Assembly (NCBI GenBank): GCA_023404955.1
Contig: JAEXZY010000061.1
Span: forward strand, 1 to 61,533
Length of the DNA stretch: 61,533 bases
Direction: 5' to 3'
Source: Actinomycetes bacterium
GTDB lineage: Bacteria > Actinomycetota > Actinomycetes > Mycobacteriales > Mycobacteriaceae
This document shows, in pieces, positions 49,328 to 57,729 of this stretch (position 1 is its first letter; every line of letters begins with the position of its first letter). The notes under the pieces were generated by a model. The model ran no database searches, was not told the origin of the DNA, and saw only the letters and a program-made list of their open reading frames with translations. Made by a program: the position numbers and the translations under genes.

Positions 49328-52300
49328 GTGGCTGAACACCGTCGGAAGTCTGATTCCCGTCTCCTCCACCTGGTGGGTTCAGGTTTCGGATGCGCCGCGC
49401 TGGTCGGAGCGGGACTATGGGTGGTCGGTGTTGCTGGCGATACGTCACCGCTCAACCCTCACATGGGTGAGGTGTCAGTCGACGTTGTCCTCGCCTCCAA
49501 CGAGCTGCCGCTGTCACCCGTCGACGAGGAGCTGTGGTGGCAGGTGAATTACACCGGTGGAGCCAAGCATTCCGCAGGCGTGCCCTCACCAACCTCGCTT
49601 CTGGCTGCGGCGCCGACCGCGACCTTGCGACCGATGGTCGGCCCGGGCGGCTGGCTGATCGGCGACGGAATTGATGCAGCGGCGAATTGCGCGGGTGCGG
49701 AATGCAACGGCGGTAACGGCGGATTGCTGCTCGGCAACGGCGGACGCGGAGCCAACGGCGGCGCGGGCGGCAACGCCGGCTTCATCGGCAATGGCGGTGC
49801 CGGAGGCGCGGGAGGTATCGGACAGGCCGGCGGTGACGGCGGACGCGGCGGTGCCCTCTTCGGCACCGGCGGAGCCGGCGGTGCGGGCGGTGCCGGAACG
49901 CGTGGCGCCGATGCTCTGGTGGCCGGCGGTTCCGGTGGGACGGGATCGGCCGGAGGCCGGGGTGGCGCAGGCGGGGCGGGCGGCCTCTTCGGTACCGGCG
50001 GCGCCGGTGGCGCGGGTGGAACCGGAGGCATCGGGGGCGACGGCAAGGCCGGAGCTGCCGGCGCTGATGCGACCACCGCGGGCGCAGCCGGCCAAGGCGG
50101 ACAGGCCGGCGGCAGCGGCGGCGCCGGAGGTACCGGCGGCGACGCCGGTAACGCCGGTAAGCGCGGGCTGTTCGGTAAGGCCGGTTCGGCCGGCGTGAAC
50201 GGTTCGGGCGGCGCGGGCGGCAACGGTGCGGTCGGCGGCGCAGGCGGTGACGGCGCGGACGGAGTCGGCGGCGGCAACGGGTCTGACGGTGCCGCGAGCG
50301 GAACGGTCGACGAGCGGTCGGGCGGCGCGGGCGGTCAAGGTCAGGACGGTGGCCGTGGCGGCGACGGCGGAGACGGTGGTCAGGCAGGTAAGGGCGGCGC
50401 GGCAGGGACCGGAGGAACCGGTGGACTCGTCGGTTCTGCCGGCACCGGCGCGGCTCAGGGAGCCGGTGGCAGCGGAGGGAACGGCGGAGTCGGTGGGCGT
50501 GGCGGTAACGGCACGGCCGGCGCGTCCGGCCTGAACGCGACAGATCCCGGAGCGGCGGGCGGTGACGGCCAAGACGGCGGCAACGGTGGCGCCGGCGGGC
50601 GTGGTGGCGCCGGCGGGCTGGCCGGTGCCGGCGGGGGCGGTACCGCCGGTGAGCGTGGCGATGGCGGTGCCGGTGGGAATGGCGCCACCGGCGGTGCGGG
50701 TGGCGACGGCGCGGCCGGCTCAGCCGGTGCGGATGCCACCACGGCCGGCGCCGCGGGCACGGGCGGAGACGCAGGCGGCGCAGGTGGATCGGGGGGTCGC
50801 GGCGGAAATGCCGGAGCCGCAGGCGGTTTGGTAGATACGGGAACCGGTGGGCAGATCGGCGCGGTCGGTGTCAACGGCGACGGCGGCGCGGCGGGTGACG
50901 GCGCGCGGGGCGGCGACGGAGGAGATGGCGCCGATGGCGCAGCCGGCAGTGTCGGGGCGGACGGATTCGGCAACGGGCCCGATCAGTCGTTGACGGAGCG
51001 ATCCGGTCAGGCTGGGGAGGCCGGGCAGAGCGGTGGTGCAGGCGGCGACGGTGGCACCGGCGGCGCGGCGGGCACCGCGGGCGCGGCGGGTACCGGTGGC
51101 ACAGGTGGTAGCGCCGGGGCCATCGGAACTGCCGGCACCCGGGGCGCCGGCGGCGACGGTGGCAATGGCGGCCGCGGGGGCAACGGAGGCAACGGCGTCG
51201 CCGGAGCCGACGGTGCCGACGGCGTTGCGGCAGGCGAGTCCGGACAGCAGGGACAAGACGGTGGTGCCGGCGGCGCGGGTGGCCGAGGCGGCGACGCCGG
51301 TCGCGGCGGCTCCGGCTCCAGCACTGGTGCCACCGGCCTGTCCGGCAGCGGTGGTGACGGCGGCGACGGAAGCAACGGTGGCAATGGCGGTAACGGCGCC
51401 AATGGTGCCAACGGACTGGCCGGCACCAACGGAACGACGGAAGGAGCCTCCGGCGGTGACGGCGAGGCCGGGCAGCGCGGCGGCAACGGTGGCGACGGCG
51501 GTGCTGTCGGCGCCGCCGGCCGGGGCGGCGAGGCCGGATCCGGCGACGGCGGGCCGGGCAACGGCGTCAACGGCTCCGACGGCACAGCCGGGTCCATCCG
51601 CGGCAATGGCGGCGACGCCGGCAACGGCGGCAGCGGCGGTAACGGCGGCACGGCGTTCCGCGGAACACAGGTCCCCAACGGGTCGGCGGGCAACGGTGGC
51701 GATGGCGGCGACGGCGGCACCGGCGGTGTCGGTGCGGTCAACGGTGCGGACGGCAATGGCGGCAGGGGCGGTAACGGCGCCAGCTACAGCAGCTCTGTCG
51801 CCGGAAGTGGCGGTGCCGGTGGCGACGGGGGCAATGGAGCCGCCGGCGGTGACGGCGGTAATGGCGGCCTCTCCTTCAGCTTCGGGCCCGGCGCGGGCAT
51901 CGGCGGTGCCGGCGGCAACGGCGGTACGGGCACCACCGGAAACGGCGGCAACGGCGGCAACGGCGGAGGTCTGAACGGATCGAACGAGACCCTCAACAGT
52001 TCCGCCGGCGGGGTCGGCGGTGCCGGCGGGTCCTCTCAGTCGGGCAACGGCGGCAGGGGCGGTAACGGCGGCTTCGCCGGCGGCAACCCGATCGGTGATG
52101 TCACCGGCGGTGCCGGTGGTGCCGGCGGGTCCTCGCAGTCCGGCGACGGTGGCGCCGGAGGCACCGGCGGCAACACGTTGCGCAGCACCAGCCCGGGTGA
52201 CACCACCGCCGGGGCCGGCGGCACCGGCGGCTCGTCGCAGACCGGCACCGGCGGCCGCGGCGGCGACGGCGGCCGGGCTCAGATCGGCCTTCCCAACGGC

Positions 52301-52516
52301 GGTGTCAACGGCGACGCCAGCGGAGGCCGCGGCGGCGACGGCGGCAACGGCGCCCAGGGAGGCAACGGCGGTACCGGCGGAAACGCCATCCGGTCCAGTG
52401 GCGGAGCCGGCTCAACGGTCGGTGGTGACGGCGGCAATGGCGGGTCTCCGGGTGGCACCGGTGGCGCGGGTGGTCAAGGTGGCACCGCCAACGGCGCCTC
52501 CGGGTCCGACGGCTGA
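49328..52516 (+). CDS. PGRS-type glycine-rich protein without PE domain
   Basis: This 1062-residue protein starts at GTG 49328 with GAAAGG upstream. The first 40 residues have a basic end and one hydrophobic segment (LLHLVGSGFGCAALVGAGLW) like a signal peptide or anchor. A non-repetitive region runs to about residue 115. The remaining 940 or so residues are PGRS repeats, mainly GGAGG, GGNGG and GGDGG triplets, opened by GGWLIGDGIDAAA and GLLLGNGGRGANGG, as in PE_PGRS proteins. The usual PE domain is absent. A surface role, perhaps calcium-binding through GGxGxDxxx-like turns, is possible but unproven. Confidence 0.8.
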   Translation: MAEHRRKSDSRLLHLVGSGFGCAALVGAGLWVVGVAGDTSPLNPHMGEVSVDVVLASNELPLSPVDEELWWQVNYTGGAKHSAGVPSPTSLLAAAPTATLRPMVGPGGWLIGDGIDAAANCAGAECNGGNGGLLLGNGGRGANGGAGGNAGFIGNGGAGGAGGIGQAGGDGGRGGALFGTGGAGGAGGAGTRGADALVAGGSGGTGSAGGRGGAGGAGGLFGTGGAGGAGGTGGIGGDGKAGAAGADATTAGAAGQGGQAGGSGGAGGTGGDAGNAGKRGLFGKAGSAGVNGSGGAGGNGAVGGAGGDGADGVGGGNGSDGAASGTVDERSGGAGGQGQDGGRGGDGGDGGQAGKGGAAGTGGTGGLVGSAGTGAAQGAGGSGGNGGVGGRGGNGTAGASGLNATDPGAAGGDGQDGGNGGAGGRGGAGGLAGAGGGGTAGERGDGGAGGNGATGGAGGDGAAGSAGADATTAGAAGTGGDAGGAGGSGGRGGNAGAAGGLVDTGTGGQIGAVGVNGDGGAAGDGARGGDGGDGADGAAGSVGADGFGNGPDQSLTERSGQAGEAGQSGGAGGDGGTGGAAGTAGAAGTGGTGGSAGAIGTAGTRGAGGDGGNGGRGGNGGNGVAGADGADGVAAGESGQQGQDGGAGGAGGRGGDAGRGGSGSSTGATGLSGSGGDGGDGSNGGNGGNGANGANGLAGTNGTTEGASGGDGEAGQRGGNGGDGGAVGAAGRGGEAGSGDGGPGNGVNGSDGTAGSIRGNGGDAGNGGSGGNGGTAFRGTQVPNGSAGNGGDGGDGGTGGVGAVNGADGNGGRGGNGASYSSSVAGSGGAGGDGGNGAAGGDGGNGGLSFSFGPGAGIGGAGGNGGTGTTGNGGNGGNGGGLNGSNETLNSSAGGVGGAGGSSQSGNGGRGGNGGFAGGNPIGDVTGGAGGAGGSSQSGDGGAGGTGGNTLRSTSPGDTTAGAGGTGGSSQTGTGGRGGDGGRAQIGLPNGGVNGDASGGRGGDGGNGAQGGNGGTGGNAIRSSGGAGSTVGGDGGNGGSPGGTGGAGGQGGTANGASGSDG
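49705..52513 (+). repeat. PGRS-coding repeat array
   Basis: About 2.8 kb of degenerate GGCGGY-type triplets encode Gly-Gly-Ala/Asn/Asp repeats. Larger duplicated blocks recur, for example the ADATTAGAAG segment near 50066 and again near 50730, and GGSSQSG near 52029 and 52128. This suggests growth by unequal exchange. The reverse strand shows long proline-rich frames that are only shadows. The array is prone to misassembly. Confidence 0.8.
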
Positions 52517-52857
52517 GCAGACGGGGCTGGCCGCGCAAGACGAGCGTCTGCGGCTCATGGAACCGCTCGATGTGAGCAGTTCATTTCAGTTGTGCTGTTC
52601 GCGGGCCGCGTCCCGCAGCCACAAACCGCGCATGCTGAAAGTGGCATCAGAGATAGCTGTGTGTTTGATTAGCAACAATACAAGGTTATCGGACTGGTAC
52701 TCTCAACGGCAGAGACACCCCGTTCGTTGCAGTACATGCAATGGCGGCGGCGTTGCTGTTGCGGGCTCGCACCCGGCTCGCAGCGCGATGAAAGGACCGA
52801 CACCGCGATGCCGACACTGTCAACGGCCATGGCATCCCCGGCCACGTCGGGGCATTG
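52517..52857. other. Non-coding stretch after PGRS gene
   Basis: I see no supported gene in this 341-base stretch. The first part is ordinary in composition. Around 52640-52700 the sequence becomes AT-richer (gatagctgtgtgtttgatta), which may mark a promoter for the small gene at 52858. No terminator-like hairpin with a T-run was found. Confidence 0.4.
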
Positions 52858-53109
52858 ATGGTCACGCCGCGGCCGGACAGCGCCGCCTACCACGACTGCG
52901 CTTTCGTGATCACCTTGGTCAATCAGCAGCAACTCACCTACGGGGCCGGCTCAGATCTGTCCGTCCACCGCGGTGAATTGACCGCCGTGGACGCGTCCGG
53001 CAACCAACGACGCATTCACGTGCGGGAGTGGCAGGACGTCATCATCAACGCGGCCGAGGTCCTGTCGAACAGATGGCGGCGACCGCGACCGCCCACCACG
53101 CAAACCTGA
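52858..53109 (+). CDS. Small hypothetical protein
   Basis: I do not recognise this 83-residue protein. It starts MVTPRPDSAAYHDCAFVITL and has a beta-like segment (QQQLTYGAGSDLSVHRGEL), then a helical end (DVIINAAEVLSNRW). It has no signal peptide or membrane segment. It has no strong ribosome site except GGGG a few bases upstream. Codon use is ordinary. It could be a genuine orphan gene. Confidence 0.42.
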   Translation: MVTPRPDSAAYHDCAFVITLVNQQQLTYGAGSDLSVHRGELTAVDASGNQRRIHVREWQDVIINAAEVLSNRWRRPRPPTTQT

Positions 53110-53160
53110 CTTCGCCACCAACCGGGGCGCGATACTCGCGCAAAGACGACGATCCGTCCG

Positions 53161-53805
53161 TCACTTCATCTGTCCCTGACGGATCAGCCGGGTGACCGCC
53201 GCGTCCCACCTCGACGTCTGCTCGGGGTCATACAGCGGGCCGGCCGCGTGCCGCTCGATATGCGGGCGCAACATGATGGTTCCGACCCGCAGAATCAGGG
53301 GCAACATGTTCGACCACAACGGATCCAGACCCTCTTGAGTGAGGCCCTGAGCGGCGAAGGCAGCGCCCTGTTGGGCGCTGATGGCATACAAGCCGTCGAA
53401 GATCGCGTTGCCGACCTCGCCGCGTTCGGCCAGTGCTCTGGCGATGTAGTCCATCACCACGGGGTTGTCGGCCATCAGCTGAGCCAGTCGGCTGCCTGCA
53501 TCTCCCACGTGGTCATCGGCATCCGACCCAGGGGGCGGCTCAGCCAAGACTTGACCGAAGATAGCGAGGACGTGCTGATCAATGGCCTCGATCAGCTGGC
53601 TCTTGGTGACGAAGTAATGCTGTACCAAACCGAGGCTGACGCCTGCCGCTTCAGCGATCGCGCGCAACGATGTGCTCGCGATGCCATCGTCTGCGAAGCA
53701 CTTCATCGCCGTGTCACGGATCCGTTCGGGCCTGCTCACGCGAGGGTGGGCCCCGGCGTGCGGGACTGAGCCGTTGTCATCACCGTGGATCTTCGCAGAC
53801 AACAC
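53161..53805 (-). CDS. TetR-family transcriptional regulator
   Basis: This is a regulator of up to 214 residues. The TetR helix-turn-helix is in STSLRAIAEAAGVSLGLVQHYF (about residues 43-64), followed by a helical ligand-binding domain with no recognisable ligand. The GTG at 53805 lies in the tail of the tRNA-Leu terminator on the same strand, so the true start is probably further in. The ligand and target genes are unknown. It lies downstream of, and parallel to, tRNA-Leu. Confidence 0.78.
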   Translation of the reverse strand: MLSAKIHGDDNGSVPHAGAHPRVSRPERIRDTAMKCFADDGIASTSLRAIAEAAGVSLGLVQHYFVTKSQLIEAIDQHVLAIFGQVLAEPPPGSDADDHVGDAGSRLAQLMADNPVVMDYIARALAERGEVGNAIFDGLYAISAQQGAAFAAQGLTQEGLDPLWSNMLPLILRVGTIMLRPHIERHAAGPLYDPEQTSRWDAAVTRLIRQGQMK

Positions 53806-53838
53806 AAAAGGTCACGAACCCGAACTGGTTCGTGACCT
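53802..53838 (-). terminator. Intrinsic terminator of tRNA-Leu
   Basis: On the minus strand, arms AGGTCACGAAC (53838-53828) and GTTCGTGACCT (53819-53809) pair perfectly over 11 bases with an eight-base loop, followed directly by TTTTGTGTT. It lies 31 bases past the tRNA 3-prime end, a textbook rho-independent terminator. Confidence 0.85.
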
Positions 53839-53869
53839 CATGCGTCGCGGTTCGTGGAACCGCACCGTG

Positions 53870-53952
53870 TGGGCGAAGGGGGACTTGAACCCCCACGTCC
53901 CGAAGGACACTGGCACCTGAAGCCAGCGCGTCTGCCATTCCGCCACTCGCCC
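53870..53952 (-). tRNA. tRNA-Leu (anticodon CAG)
   Basis: The 83-base class II tRNA has an acceptor stem GGGCGAG pairing with TTCGCCC and discriminator A. The D-arm follows the acceptor. The anticodon stem CTGGC/GCCAG has loop TTCAGGT, giving anticodon CAG (codon CUG). A long variable arm (TGTCCTTCGGGACG) and T-arm GGGGG-TTCAAGT-CCCCC complete it. CCA is not encoded. In mycobacteria tRNA-Leu adjoins the fhaA-pknB cluster, as here. Confidence 0.95.
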
Positions 53953-54065
53953 GAAACAACCGGGGGAGCCTATCACGCAGGCCACCCCGGGCTCCAACCG
54001 TACGTCGACGGGTACCGGAACGCCAAAACCGCTGCTCGCGCGGCTGTGACCAGTGTTGATGCAAT

Positions 54066-54081
54066 TCTCAGAGTTCTGAGA
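54066..54081. promoter_or_regulatory. Inverted repeat upstream of fhaA
   Basis: TCTCAGA-GT-TCTGAGA is a perfect seven-base inverted repeat with a two-base spacer, about 100 bases upstream of fhaA in the region that must hold the divergent fhaA and tRNA-Leu promoters. It is a candidate operator; the binding protein is unknown. Confidence 0.4.
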
Positions 54082-54125
54082 GTCACGACGGGGTACAGGG
54101 GGCCGATAGCATGCATGCAAGCATC

Positions 54126-54154
54126 GCTGCCAGCCGACACGCTGGCGGCTTTTC
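54126..54154 (+). promoter_or_regulatory. Terminator-like hairpin in fhaA leader
   Basis: Arms GCTGCCAGC (54126-54134) and GCTGGCGGC (54141-54149) pair over nine bases with one G-U wobble and a six-base loop, followed by TTTTC. It ends 25 bases before the fhaA ATG. Its place inside the presumed leader suggests attenuation of the cell-division operon. The short T-run makes termination efficiency uncertain. Confidence 0.4.
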
Positions 54155-54179
54155 ACTGTCGAGAGAGGCGAACGGGACG

Positions 54180-55610
54180 ATGGGTCTGGTCGATCGATTC
54201 GAGCGCAAGCTCGAGGATTCGGTCGGCAACGCCTTTGCCCGCGTCTTCGGCGGGTCCATCGTGCCCGCCGAGGTCGAATCGCTTCTTCGGCGTGAAGCCG
54301 AGACCGGGGCCCGTGAAGTGCACGGCGGCCGTGTTTTGGCACCGAACGACTACGTCATTACCCTCAGTGTGCCTGACTATCAGAAGGTGAGTGCCGACCC
54401 GGACATCACCCCGACCACGTTCGCCAAGCACCTGGAGGGCTACATCCATGAGCAGGGATGGCAAACGTATGGTGATGTGGTTGTCCGATTCGAACAATCG
54501 CCCAGCCTGCACACCGGACAGTTTCGCGCGCGCGGTGCGGTCAATCCCGACTCCACCTCGGATGCACCGCCCCCACCACCTCGAGAGCACTCGTCCCACG
54601 CAGAACCAGGAGTACGACCGATGAGCGACAATCCGACCTACCGCGGCGGCCAGGGGCCGGGGCGGCCCGGGGATGACTACTACCCCCGTCCCGACGACGA
54701 CCGCTACCCGCGCCAGGACGATCGCGGCGGCTACCCGCCTGCCGACCAGGGCGGCTATCCGGGCGAGCACGGTGGCTACCCGCCGGCTGATCAGGGCGGC
54801 TACCCGCCCCACGGCGACCAGGGCTACCCCCAGCGTGGCGGTTACCCCGACCAGGGTGGCTATCCGGACCAGGGCGGCTACCCCGACCAGGGCCAGGGTT
54901 ACCCGGCGCCGTCGTACGACCAGCGCCCGCCCGCCGGCTACGGCCCGCCCCAGGGCGGCTACCCCGACCAGGGCTACCGGCCCGGACCCGGTGGCTACGG
55001 CCAGCCGCAGGGCGGCCAGCACGGCTACGGGGCCCCGGGACCGCAGGGTGGCGCTCCCGCAGGTGACTACGACTACGGACGTCGGCCCTCATACCCCGAT
55101 CAGGGTGGCTACCCGGATCAGGGCGGCTATGGGGGCGGTTACGGTCGCCAGGAATACGGTCAGCCCGACTACGGCCGTTACGGCGAGGCCCCGGCCGGTT
55201 ACGCCGACCAGGGTTACGGCGATCAAGGCGGCTACGGCGGCGACCAGGGCGGCTACGGCGCCGGCGGCGCGGCCGGTTATGGCGGTGGCTACGGTGCCGC
55301 TCAAGGCGAGTACCCGTCGGCCGGTTCGACGGTCACCCTGCAGCTCGACGACGGCAGCGGACGCACCTACCAGTTGCGCGAGGGTGCCAATGTCATCGGC
55401 CGTGGTCAGGACGCCCAATTCCGGCTTCCCGACACAGGTGTGTCACGTCGTCATCTCGAGATCCGCTGGGACGGCCAAGTGGCGCTATTGTCAGACCTCA
55501 ACTCCACCAACGGCACCACGGTGAACAACGCGCCGGTTCAGGAGTGGCAGCTGGCCGACGGTGACGTGATCCGGCTGGGCCACTCTGAGATCATCGTTCG
55601 CGTTCACTGA
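54180..55610 (+). CDS. fhaA: FhaA, FHA-domain protein
   Basis: This 476-residue protein has an N-terminal DUF3662 domain (about 1-125, MGLVDRFERKLEDSVGNAF). A low-complexity middle of GGYPDQ-like repeats (about 165-375) and a C-terminal FHA domain (about 385-476) follow. The FHA phosphothreonine-binding residues are visible in VIGRGQDAQFRLPDTGVSRR and DLNSTNGTTVN. FhaA binds phosphorylated MviN (MurJ) and regulates peptidoglycan synthesis in mycobacteria. ATG 54180 matches the family start; an in-frame start at 54111 was rejected. It heads the fhaA-pknA cluster. Confidence 0.93.
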   Translation: MGLVDRFERKLEDSVGNAFARVFGGSIVPAEVESLLRREAETGAREVHGGRVLAPNDYVITLSVPDYQKVSADPDITPTTFAKHLEGYIHEQGWQTYGDVVVRFEQSPSLHTGQFRARGAVNPDSTSDAPPPPPREHSSHAEPGVRPMSDNPTYRGGQGPGRPGDDYYPRPDDDRYPRQDDRGGYPPADQGGYPGEHGGYPPADQGGYPPHGDQGYPQRGGYPDQGGYPDQGGYPDQGQGYPAPSYDQRPPAGYGPPQGGYPDQGYRPGPGGYGQPQGGQHGYGAPGPQGGAPAGDYDYGRRPSYPDQGGYPDQGGYGGGYGRQEYGQPDYGRYGEAPAGYADQGYGDQGGYGGDQGGYGAGGAAGYGGGYGAAQGEYPSAGSTVTLQLDDGSGRTYQLREGANVIGRGQDAQFRLPDTGVSRRHLEIRWDGQVALLSDLNSTNGTTVNNAPVQEWQLADGDVIRLGHSEIIVRVH

Positions 55611-55738
55611 GGATCGTCGCGCGAGGACGGCGGTGACGTGCCCATCACGTCCACCGCCGTCGTCGCATGGTGGCGGCGCCGAAAGGCTCCGACGAGCGCT
55701 TGCGCAAGGAGTGTCACGCCGAACGGAGAGGACGTCAG

Positions 55739-56203
55739 ATGCAGGGGCTGATACTGCAGCTGACGCGCGTCGGTTTCCTGCTGCTGCTGTGGCTCTTCAT
55801 CTGGTCCGTGTTGCGGATTCTGCGCACCGACATCTACGCCCCGACCGGCGCGGTGATGATGCGCCGCGGCCTCGCGTTACGCGGTACCTTGCTGCCGACG
55901 AAAGATCGCAGTGTCCCCCGGCAATTGGTCGTCACCGAAGGCGCGCTCGCCGGCACCCGCATCCCGTTGGCCACCCAGCCGGTGCTGATCGGACGCGCTG
56001 ATGACTCCACGCTGGTGCTGACCGACGACTACGCCTCGACGCGCCATGCCAGACTGTCGCCACGAGGTCCGGAATGGTACGTCGAGGACCTAGGATCGAC
56101 CAACGGCACATACCTCGACAGGGCGAAGGTGACAACGGCAGTACGAGTTCCGATGGGCACACCGGTGCGAATCGGCAAGACGGTGATCGAGCTGCGCCCG
56201 TGA
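55739..56203 (+). CDS. fhaB: FhaB (FipA), membrane FHA-domain protein
   Basis: This 154-residue protein has one N-terminal membrane helix (GFLLLLWLFIWSVLRIL) and a C-terminal FHA domain with LIGRADDSTLVLTDDYASTR and DLGSTNGTYLDR. It is also called FipA and links FtsZ and FtsQ in division and responds to PknA phosphorylation. ATG 55739 (MQGLILQLTR) gives the family length; a longer in-frame start is rejected. A four-base overlap with pstP (GTGA) indicates coupling. Confidence 0.93.
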   Translation: MQGLILQLTRVGFLLLLWLFIWSVLRILRTDIYAPTGAVMMRRGLALRGTLLPTKDRSVPRQLVVTEGALAGTRIPLATQPVLIGRADDSTLVLTDDYASTRHARLSPRGPEWYVEDLGSTNGTYLDRAKVTTAVRVPMGTPVRIGKTVIELRP

Positions 56204-57729
56204 CCCTCGTGCTTCGATACGCCGCCCGCAGCGACCGGGGTCTGGTCCGCGCCAACAATGAGGACTCCGTCTACGCCGGAGCCCGGCTGCTGGCGCTGGC
56301 CGACGGCATGGGCGGCCACGCCGCCGGAGAAGTGGCCTCCCAACTGGTGATCGCCGCACTCGCGCACCTCGACGACGACGAGCCGGGCGGCGATCTGCTC
56401 AGCAAGCTCGATTCCGCGGTCCGCGAGGGCAACTCGGCGATCGCCGCGCACGTCGAGGCCGATCCGGAGCTCGACGGCATGGGCACCACGCTGACGGCGA
56501 TCCTGTTCGCCGGCAACCGACTTGGCATGGTGCACATCGGTGATTCCCGCGGCTACCTGATGCGTGACGGCGAGCTCACGCAGATCACCAAGGACGACAC
56601 CTTCGTCCAGACCCTCGTCGACGAGGGCCGCATCACCGCCGAGGAGGCCCACAGCCATCCGCAGCGATCGCTGATCATGCGGGCGCTCACCGGACACGAA
56701 GTGGAACCCACGCTGATCATGCGGGAGGCGCGGGCCGGAGACCGCTATCTGCTGTGCTCCGATGGTCTGTCGGATCCGGTCAGCCACGACACCATCGCCG
56801 AGGCCCTGCAGATCGCCGACGTCGCCGAAAGCGCGGACCGGCTGATCGAATTGGCGTTGCGGGGCGGCGGACCGGACAACGTCACCGTGGTGGTGGCCGA
56901 CGTCGTGGACGTCACCAACCACGACTTCGGGCAGACCCAGCCGATTCTCGCCGGCGCGGTCTCCGGTGCCGATGACCAGAGCGCGCCGCCCAACACCGCG
57001 GCAGGGCGGGCGTCGGCATTCAACCCGAAACGCAACGCCGCCAAACCTGTTGTGCAGCAACCGGAAGAGCCGCCGCCGCGCCCGCGTTCCCGACGCCGCA
57101 TCTACCTCGCGGCGGCTGTGTTGGTCTTGGCGGTGCTCGCCGGTTTGGCGGTCGCACGGGAAATCGTCCGCAACAACTACTACGTCAGCGAACACGACGG
57201 CGTCGTCTCGATATTGCGCGGTGTTCAAGGCTCCTTCCTCGGAATCTCCCTCCAGGAGCCGTATCTGCTGGGCTGCCTGAACGCCCGCAACGAACTCTCC
57301 CTCATCAGTGCCGATCAGCCGCGCGACAATCTGGGGTGCCGCCCGCTGGCCGTCGGTGACATGCGGCCGTCCGAGCGCGCCCAGGTGGTCGCCGGCCTGC
57401 CGTCCGGCACGCTCGACGATGCCATCAGCCAGATCGAGGAACTGTCGCGCAGTTCAGTGCTCCCGGTGTGCGCGCCGCCGACCCCCGTGACCTCGAGCCG
57501 TCCCACGCCGCCGCCCTCTCCGCGTCCGTCGACCTCGGCTGCGCCGGGAAGCCCTGTGCCGAGCCCGGATCCGAGGACCTCGACCGCGACGCCGGCCCCG
57601 GAGACACCGCGCACCGTGACGAGCTCGCCTGCACCCGCGCCGAGCCCGTCCCCGACACCGTCGCCCACCGTGACAGCGCTACCTCCCCCGCCGCCCCAAC
57701 CGGGAACGAATTGCCGGGAAGTGGCATGA
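56200..57729 (+). CDS. pstP: PstP, PP2C-type Ser/Thr protein phosphatase
   Basis: This 509-residue phosphatase has a cytoplasmic PP2C catalytic domain (about 1-240) with metal-binding motifs VRANNEDSVY, ADGMGGHAAG, HIGDSRGYL, CSDGLSD and GGGPDNVTVV. A juxtamembrane linker, one membrane helix (IYLAAAVLVLAVLAGLAVA, about 302-320) and an extracellular domain with a Pro/Ser/Thr-rich tail follow. It dephosphorylates PknA, PknB and their targets. It starts with GTG overlapping fhaB and ends overlapping rodA (ATGA). Confidence 0.94.
   Translation: MTLVLRYAARSDRGLVRANNEDSVYAGARLLALADGMGGHAAGEVASQLVIAALAHLDDDEPGGDLLSKLDSAVREGNSAIAAHVEADPELDGMGTTLTAILFAGNRLGMVHIGDSRGYLMRDGELTQITKDDTFVQTLVDEGRITAEEAHSHPQRSLIMRALTGHEVEPTLIMREARAGDRYLLCSDGLSDPVSHDTIAEALQIADVAESADRLIELALRGGGPDNVTVVVADVVDVTNHDFGQTQPILAGAVSGADDQSAPPNTAAGRASAFNPKRNAAKPVVQQPEEPPPRPRSRRRIYLAAAVLVLAVLAGLAVAREIVRNNYYVSEHDGVVSILRGVQGSFLGISLQEPYLLGCLNARNELSLISADQPRDNLGCRPLAVGDMRPSERAQVVAGLPSGTLDDAISQIEELSRSSVLPVCAPPTPVTSSRPTPPPSPRPSTSAAPGSPVPSPDPRTSTATPAPETPRTVTSSPAPAPSPSPTPSPTVTALPPPPPQPGTNCREVA

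Noticed and set aside
49549..52248. Proline-rich frames on the minus strand of the PGRS gene
   Set aside because: They are direct reverse readings of the GGC/GCC repeats; the plus strand has the ribosome site and the PGRS protein plan.
49705..52513. Possible CRISPR array
   Set aside because: The repeats are degenerate, in frame with multiples of three, without constant spacers, and fully explained as PGRS coding sequence.
53870..53952. tRNA-Leu as an integration site for a mobile element
   Set aside because: No integrase, excisionase or duplicated tRNA end is visible nearby. The genes on both sides are the usual chromosomal neighbours.
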